Of a stretch of DNA of 64,000 nt, positions 61,155-64,000 are shown in pieces. The notes below the pieces were generated by a model, which did no database searches, was not told the origin of the DNA, and saw only the letters and a program-made list of their open reading frames with translations. The stretch comes from Bradyrhizobium sp. CER78 (lineage in GTDB: Bacteria > Pseudomonadota > Alphaproteobacteria > Rhizobiales > Xanthobacteraceae), in assembly GCF_029846235.1 (NCBI RefSeq), contig NZ_JARVWP010000016.1, positions 123,246-187,245 on the forward strand, in the 5' to 3' direction. The position numbers and the translations under genes were made by a program. Each line of letters begins with the position of its first letter. The stretch's first letter is position 1.

Positions 61155-63821
61155 ATGCCCGTCAAGACCACGTGTCCTTATTGCGGTGTCGGTTGTGGCG
61201 TCATCGCGTCGAAGGACGCGGCGGGCGTGGTCCGGGTCGAAGGCGACAAGCAGCATCCGGCCAATTTCGGCCGGCTGTGCAGCAAGGGCTCGGCGCTCGC
61301 CGAGACCATCGATCTTGACGGGCGTCTGCTCGAACCTGTCATCGATGGCGCGCCCGCGGCGTGGGACGACGCGCTCGATCGCGTCGCCGACGGTTTTAAC
61401 CGGATCATCAGGGAGCACGGGCCCGACGCGGTCGCGTTCTATGTCTCCGGCCAGCTTTTGACCGAGGACTATTACGTCATCAACAAGCTCGCCAAGGGTT
61501 TTGTCGGCACCGCCAATATCGACACCAATTCGCGGCTCTGCATGGCTTCCAGCGTCGCCGGGCACAAGCGCGCGTTCGGCAGCGATACCGTGCCAGGCTG
61601 CTACGAGGATCTTGAGCAGGCGGATCTCCTGGTGTTGGTCGGCTCCAATGCCGCCTGGTGCCATCCGATCCTGCACCAGCGCATGCTGGCGGCCAAGGAG
61701 AAGAACCCGGTCTGCAAGATCGTGGTGATCGATCCGCGCCGCACCGCGACCTGCGAGGGCGCCGATCTGCATCTGCCGCTGCGCTCGGGCAGCGATTCCG
61801 TGCTGTTCAACGGGCTGTTCGCATTCCTCGCCGGCAGCAACGCGGTCGATCGCAGCTTCGTCGGCAATTGCACGACCGGCGTCGTCGACGCGCTCAAGCA
61901 GGTGGCGGGACAGACCGTGGCGCAGACGGCTGCGACCTGCGGCCTGACCGAAGGCGCGGTCGGGTTGTTCTTCGACTGGTTCACCCGGACCGAGCGCGTC
62001 GTCACGCTGTACTCGCAGGGCATCAACCAGTCGTCGAGCGGCGTCGACAAGGTCAACGCCATCATCAATTGCCATCTGTTGACCGGACGCATCGGCCGTC
62101 CCGGCATGGGGCCGTTCTCGCTGACCGGGCAACCCAACGCGATGGGCGGCCGCGAGGTCGGTGGGCTCGCCAACCAGCTTGCCGCGCATATGGAGATCGA
62201 AAATCCCGCGCATCGCGAGCTGGTGCAACGGTTCTGGCGCGCGCCTGTCATTGCGGAGAAGGCCGGGCTGAAGGCGGTCGACATGTTCGACGCGATCGCC
62301 GACGGCCGCATCAAGGCGGTGTGGATCATCTCGACCAATCCAGTGGTGAGCCTGCCCGACGCCGACCGCGCCCGGGCCGCACTCGAGGCCTGCGAGCTCG
62401 TCGTGGTGACGGATTGCATGCGCGAAACCGACACCACGCGCCATGCCGACGTGCTGCTGCCGGCGCTGGCGTGGGGCGAGAAGGACGGTACCGTCACCAA
62501 TTCCGAGCGCCGGATCTCGCGGCAGCGGCCGTTCCTTGCCGCGCCGGGCGAGGCGCGCGCCGACTGGCGCATCATCTGCGACGTCGCCACCCGGATGGGA
62601 TATCCGGGCTTCGACTACGCGTCAGCCGCGGAGGTGTTCCGCGAGCACGCCGAACTGTCGGGCATCGAGAATGACGGCCGGCGCGATTTCGACATCTCGG
62701 CGCTGGCTGTTCTCGACGACGGTGCCTATGACGCGCTGGCGCCGGTGCAGTGGCCGGTGACATCGGAGCATCCGGCCGGCACGCCGCGGATGTTCGAGAG
62801 CCAGACATTCTTCACGCCCGACCGCAAGGCGCGCTTCGTGCCGGTGGCGCCGCGCGCCGCGCGCCACGCCACCAGCCGCGACTTTCCGCTGGTGCTCAAC
62901 ACCGGTCGTATCAGGGATCAGTGGCACACCATGACCCGGACCGGAAAGACCGGTCGGCTGCTGTCGCACGTCTTCGAGCCCTATGCCGAATTCCATCCCG
63001 ACGACGCGCGGCAGGCCGGTGTGCAGAGCGACGGGCTGGTGCGGCTGACCTCTGAATGGGGCGAGATGATCGCGCGGGTCGTGGTCACCGCCGACCAGCG
63101 CCGCGGCTGCGTGTTCGTGCCGATGCACTGGAACGAGGAGTTCGCGGGTGAGGGCCGCGTCAACGCGCTGGTCAATCCGGCGGTCGATCCGCTGTCCGGC
63201 CAGCCGGAGTCCAAGCACACGCCGGTCAAGGCCGATCCTTACGCGCCGAAATGGCACGCCTTTATCCTGAGCCGCGACGCGATCAAGCGTCCGGCGTCGG
63301 GCTATTGGGTTTACGGCAAGGCCGGCGACTGCACGAGGCTGGAGCTCGCGCTCGACGTCCGCCCAGAAAGCTGGCGCGACTGGGCGATGGCGCAGCTCGG
63401 CCTTGAAGGTGTCGAGATCGAATGGATCGCCTACCGCGATCCGGCGGCGGGCCGCTTCCGCTACGCGGCGGTGCGCGACGGCCGGCTCGAAGGCTGCGTG
63501 TTCATCGCGCCCGATCACTCGCTGCCGTCGCGGGCCTGGCTGACCGGTCTGTTCGCCGAGGAGCAATTGTCGGCCAATGCGCGGATGGCGCTGCTCGCAG
63601 GACGGCCCTTCGGGGCGGGCGAGGACATCGGCCCGATCGTCTGCTCCTGCTTCAGCGTGGGACGGCATCAGATCACCGCCGAGATCAGGAAGGGCGCCGA
63701 CAGCATTGAGGCGATCGGCCGCTGCCTGAAGGCCGGCACCAATTGCGGCGGCTGCAGGCCCGAGATCGGCAAGCTGATCGGCGCCACCGCGCAGCCGCGG
63801 CAGGCGGCGATCGCGTCCTAG
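61155..63821 (+). CDS. nasA: Assimilatory nitrate reductase, catalytic subunit
   Basis: 888 residues, molybdopterin oxidoreductase that reduces nitrate to nitrite in the cytoplasm. N-terminal 4Fe-4S ligands: TCPYCGVGCGVIA and FGRLCSKGSALA. Mo-bis-MGD motifs: TNSRLCMASSVAGHKRAFGS, GSNAAWCHPILHQRM, NCHLLTGRIGRPGMGPFSLT, STNPVVSLP. The C-terminal part has the dinucleotide-binding domain (RIRDQWHTMTRTGKTGRL) and an added BFD-type [2Fe-2S] module (VCSCFSVGRHQITAEI, GTNCGGCRPEIGKL), as in NasA forms that take electrons from a flavoprotein or ferredoxin. Confidence 0.96.
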   Translation: MPVKTTCPYCGVGCGVIASKDAAGVVRVEGDKQHPANFGRLCSKGSALAETIDLDGRLLEPVIDGAPAAWDDALDRVADGFNRIIREHGPDAVAFYVSGQLLTEDYYVINKLAKGFVGTANIDTNSRLCMASSVAGHKRAFGSDTVPGCYEDLEQADLLVLVGSNAAWCHPILHQRMLAAKEKNPVCKIVVIDPRRTATCEGADLHLPLRSGSDSVLFNGLFAFLAGSNAVDRSFVGNCTTGVVDALKQVAGQTVAQTAATCGLTEGAVGLFFDWFTRTERVVTLYSQGINQSSSGVDKVNAIINCHLLTGRIGRPGMGPFSLTGQPNAMGGREVGGLANQLAAHMEIENPAHRELVQRFWRAPVIAEKAGLKAVDMFDAIADGRIKAVWIISTNPVVSLPDADRARAALEACELVVVTDCMRETDTTRHADVLLPALAWGEKDGTVTNSERRISRQRPFLAAPGEARADWRIICDVATRMGYPGFDYASAAEVFREHAELSGIENDGRRDFDISALAVLDDGAYDALAPVQWPVTSEHPAGTPRMFESQTFFTPDRKARFVPVAPRAARHATSRDFPLVLNTGRIRDQWHTMTRTGKTGRLLSHVFEPYAEFHPDDARQAGVQSDGLVRLTSEWGEMIARVVVTADQRRGCVFVPMHWNEEFAGEGRVNALVNPAVDPLSGQPESKHTPVKADPYAPKWHAFILSRDAIKRPASGYWVYGKAGDCTRLELALDVRPESWRDWAMAQLGLEGVEIEWIAYRDPAAGRFRYAAVRDGRLEGCVFIAPDHSLPSRAWLTGLFAEEQLSANARMALLAGRPFGAGEDIGPIVCSCFSVGRHQITAEIRKGADSIEAIGRCLKAGTNCGGCRPEIGKLIGATAQPRQAAIAS

Positions 63822-63850
63822 ACTCCCGCTATCGGCTTGAGCTGCGCGAT

Positions 63851-63997
63851 GCATGATCTCCGCGCAAGCGCTTCGCGTTTGTCGCGAGGGAAAACCGCTT
63901 CGCGCTTTTCCGGATCACGCTCTAGAGCATTTTCCGATCTGGCGGAATCGAGAGGGATTCCCTAGCGGGATAAATCGTGATTCACCTTGAGGGCTGG
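63851..63997. repeat. Intergenic palindromic repeats at right edge
   Basis: Starts with GCATGATC (63851-63858) and an inverted GGATCACGC (63911-63919), enclosing GGAAAACCGCTTCGCGCTTTTCC as an inner stem, written here in full as GGAAAA and TTTTCC arms. It is followed by AGAGCATTTTCC, the same opening as the repeat at 19942. No gene lies in the last 179 bases. Confidence 0.65.
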
Positions 63998-64000
63998 TGG

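Overview
The window looks like the chromosome of a Bradyrhizobium-type alphaproteobacterium. The evidence is high GC, dense overlapping (ATGA/GTGA) gene junctions, Rhizobiales-style intergenic palindromes, an orphan FixJ-like regulator, PlsY, and a nitrate-assimilation block with a fused phosphatase/kinase. This assignment rests on pattern recognition only.

Layout. (A) 1-8.87 kb is a regulator-only segment: five AraC-family genes or remnants (two tandem paralogues, two single-domain proteins, one decayed), a MalT-like LuxR regulator, a lone receiver protein, a FixJ-like response regulator and a small secreted protein. It ends at the 3' half of a tRNA-Gly gene (8823-8867), which I read as one end of an element integrated into that tRNA. 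(B) 9.08-9.59 kb holds two very small membrane-protein genes. (C) 9.6-44.5 kb is a large catabolic locus centred on glyoxylate, oxalate/oxamate and carbamoyl transfer. A leftward operon (CBS protein, KPR-like reductase, FAH-family protein, OxlT-like transporter, glycerate kinase, pyruvate kinase) faces an IclR regulator. Rightward follow glyoxylate carboligase, hydroxypyruvate isomerase, tartronate semialdehyde reductase and an HpxW-like oxamate amidohydrolase. Next come a TetR regulator, a CodA-like amidohydrolase, a PuuE-like deacetylase/allantoinase homologue, a branched-chain-type ABC transporter with LivM, LivG and LivF fused, and AllH. An AllG-AllF-carbamate kinase operon starts with a 62-codon ORF. 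Then come a second AllF-AllG pair, a BMP-type (nucleoside-like) ABC transporter and a RutB-like cysteine hydrolase. (D) 44.6-50.7 kb is mostly housekeeping, with an NrtR-like regulator divergent from an SPFH protein plus NAD-kinase-like pair over an operator-rich promoter. (E) 50.8-54.5 kb has a PCuAC-like protein, a PQQ alcohol dehydrogenase with the Asp-Tyr-Asp signature of lanthanide enzymes, a cytochrome c and a secreted protein. (F) 54.7-63.8 kb is nitrate assimilation: phosphatase/kinase, NarK-type transporter, nirB, nirD, nasA, with a sigma-54-like promoter before nirB.

How block C may work together (inference): an imported ureide or related N-carbamoyl compound is opened by the amidohydrolases. 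The AllFGH transcarbamylase splits oxalurate-type substrates to oxamate and carbamoyl phosphate, carbamate kinase recovers ATP, and the HpxW-like enzyme turns oxamate into oxalate and ammonia. Glyoxylate carbon passes through Gcl, Hyi/GlxR, glycerate kinase and pyruvate kinase to pyruvate. Three promoters in this block share a TTGAC-plus-AAGTAA/TTATTA-like element, suggesting one local regulon. The duplicated AllF/AllG with only one AllH, and the detached or fused N-terminal module of AllG, are the most novel points.
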